A program made the position numbers and the translations under genes. The notes beneath the pieces are model-generated. The model saw only the letters and a program-made list of their open reading frames with translations, did no database searches and was not told the DNA's origin. This document shows positions 63,579 to 64,000 of a stretch of 64,000 nt of DNA, in pieces. The DNA comes from Candidatus Scalindua sp. SCAELEC01 (GTDB taxonomy: Bacteria > Planctomycetota > Brocadiia > Brocadiales > Scalinduaceae). Positions within the stretch are counted from its first letter, which is position 1, and every line of letters begins with the position of its first letter. The stretch lies in NCBI GenBank assembly GCA_004282745.1, contig SHMT01000005.1, forward strand, positions 92,973 through 156,972, given 5' to 3'.

Positions 63579-63890
63579 TCTTCGTGTAACCGTGTGGGTA
63601 AATTTATATCTCCTTGAGCATGCAAGTCAATATTTTGAGACGTAGATACTCTTCATCTCTAAGACCAAATGCTCTTCGCTGGATTACTCTGATCTTGTTA
63701 TTAAGTTCTTCTACAAATCCTAGTGATACCTTGTTCTCCGGTCTGCTGTATGCAGCTATGCCCTCCCAGTGTCGTTCGATCATCTCCGCAAATTTCTCAT
63801 AGGGTTTGAGCCTCTGCCATTTCAATGACTGTTTCCAGTTGTCGAAGAACCGTCTCGCCCATCCCTCCGCCTGATTATAATGGACTGGGA
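63579..63890 (-). mobile_element. ISL3-family insertion sequence remnant
   Basis: On the minus strand, the right end of an ISL3 element is visible: the end sequence TCTTCGTGTAACCGTGTGGG (63579-63598, plus strand) resembles ISL3-type terminal repeats, and the interior codes for the transposase C-terminus. The other end is cut off at about 63890, where an IS3-type end begins. Confidence 0.6.
63604..63890 (-). pseudogene. ISL3-family transposase, C-terminal fragment
   Basis: The fragment covers about the last 95 residues of a DDE transposase: YNQAEGWARRFF, then VSLGFVEELNNKIRVIQRRA, and GLRDEEYLRLKILTCML before the stop (KEI). This is the ISL3 C-terminal signature. The N-terminal three-quarters with the catalytic Asp residues are missing because of the IS3-type insertion, so it is not functional. 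It is the only minus-strand coding remnant in the window. Confidence 0.8.
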
Positions 63891-64000
63891 ATTTCGGACC
63901 AGTAGTTAAGATGCATTTTTGATGATATAATGTCAAAAAGGAGGTTCGAAAATGAGAAAGAGTTTTAATGCGGACTTTAAAGCAAAAGTAGCATTGGAAG
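63891..64000 (+). mobile_element. Left end of an IS3-family insertion sequence (continues beyond window)
   Basis: The putative terminal sequence TGGACTGGGAATTTCGGACC starts at 63891, directly where the ISL3 transposase stops making sense. The transposase orfA gene begins inside at 63952. The right end is outside the window, so target duplication cannot be checked. Confidence 0.6.
63952..64000 (+). CDS. IS3-family transposase OrfA, first 16 codons
   Basis: The peptide MRKSFNADFKAKVALE is the usual beginning of IS3-group OrfA helix-turn-helix proteins, which bind the element ends and frameshift into OrfB. AAAAAGGAGG at 63936-63945 is a strong ribosome-binding site. The gene is cut by the window end. 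Confidence 0.8.
   Translation, partial: MRKSFNADFKAKVALE

Noticed and set aside
1..64000. CRISPR array, rRNA or tRNA gene
   Set aside because: No regularly spaced direct repeats, no rRNA-like stretches and no convincing cloverleaf were seen in any gap by eye.

Overview
The window reads as a chromosomal segment of an anaerobic ammonium-oxidising (anammox) planctomycete, most likely a marine Candidatus Scalindua-like member of the Brocadiales. The evidence is a complete nitrite oxidoreductase (NXR) gene set of the periplasmic-type, Tat-exported DMSO-reductase-family form, moderately low G+C, and a very large envelope-polysaccharide locus rich in sulfotransferases. The genus is an inference. 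Every convincing intact gene from base 3 to 63568 is on the plus strand; the only minus-strand coding sequence is a broken transposase at the right edge.

Layout. (1) 1-4436: 3' part of a PfkB sugar kinase, a Ste24-like M48 membrane protease, and a type II secretion pair (gspG, gspE). (2) 4437-5126: non-coding, with a 150-bp palindromic MITE-like element. (3) 5127-13343: NXR cluster in the order nxrC-like, nxrB, small secreted double-CxxC protein, TorD-type chaperone, zincin-like protein with the same double-CxxC domain, nxrA; a strong hairpin terminator closes it at 13372-13406. (4) 13493-18721: maturation and cofactor genes: a B12-binding-type radical SAM protein, a NapG/MauM-like ferredoxin, an Nbp35/Mrp ATPase, moaA and moaC. 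(5) 18722-19531: about 0.8 kb without a recognisable gene. (6) 19532-63568: about 44 kb of surface-glycan genes. These are a CapD/WbpM-like membrane dehydratase with an inserted MshEN-like domain, a CDP-sugar cassette (rfbF, rfbG, aminotransferase, C-methyltransferase, 3,5-epimerase and others), an ABC exporter (wzm, wzt), a small-molecule kinase-like protein, five GT4 and two GT2 glycosyltransferases, six clear sulfotransferases plus one sulfotransferase-like protein, a Wzy/WaaL-type membrane protein, an AsnB-type amidotransferase, a fused oxidoreductase-epimerase, a WbpV-like epimerase, a WecA/WbpL-like initiating transferase, a transglutaminase-like membrane protein and an Asp-box propeller protein. 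(7) 63579-64000: an ISL3 transposase remnant interrupted by the start of an IS3-family element.

How the parts fit together. NxrA needs a molybdenum bis-guanine-dinucleotide cofactor, Fe-S clusters and a Tat chaperone; the TorD homologue inside the cluster and moaA, moaC, the ferredoxin and the Nbp35-like ATPase just after it form a plausible assembly neighbourhood. The glycan locus appears to make a lipid-linked, sulfated, deoxysugar-containing polymer. A WbpM-like/WbpV-like/WbpL-like trio could supply and load the first sugar, the rfbFG cassette a modified CDP-sugar, Wzm/Wzt the export, and the sulfotransferases the decoration.

The best leads are the exact 24+5+24-residue MshEN-like module inside the dehydratase (possible direct c-di-GMP control of sugar synthesis), the gapless double-CxxC domain shared by a secreted and a cytosolic NXR-cluster protein, a hairpin-forming mobile repeat with compensating base changes, and a hidden fragment of a second GT2 gene.
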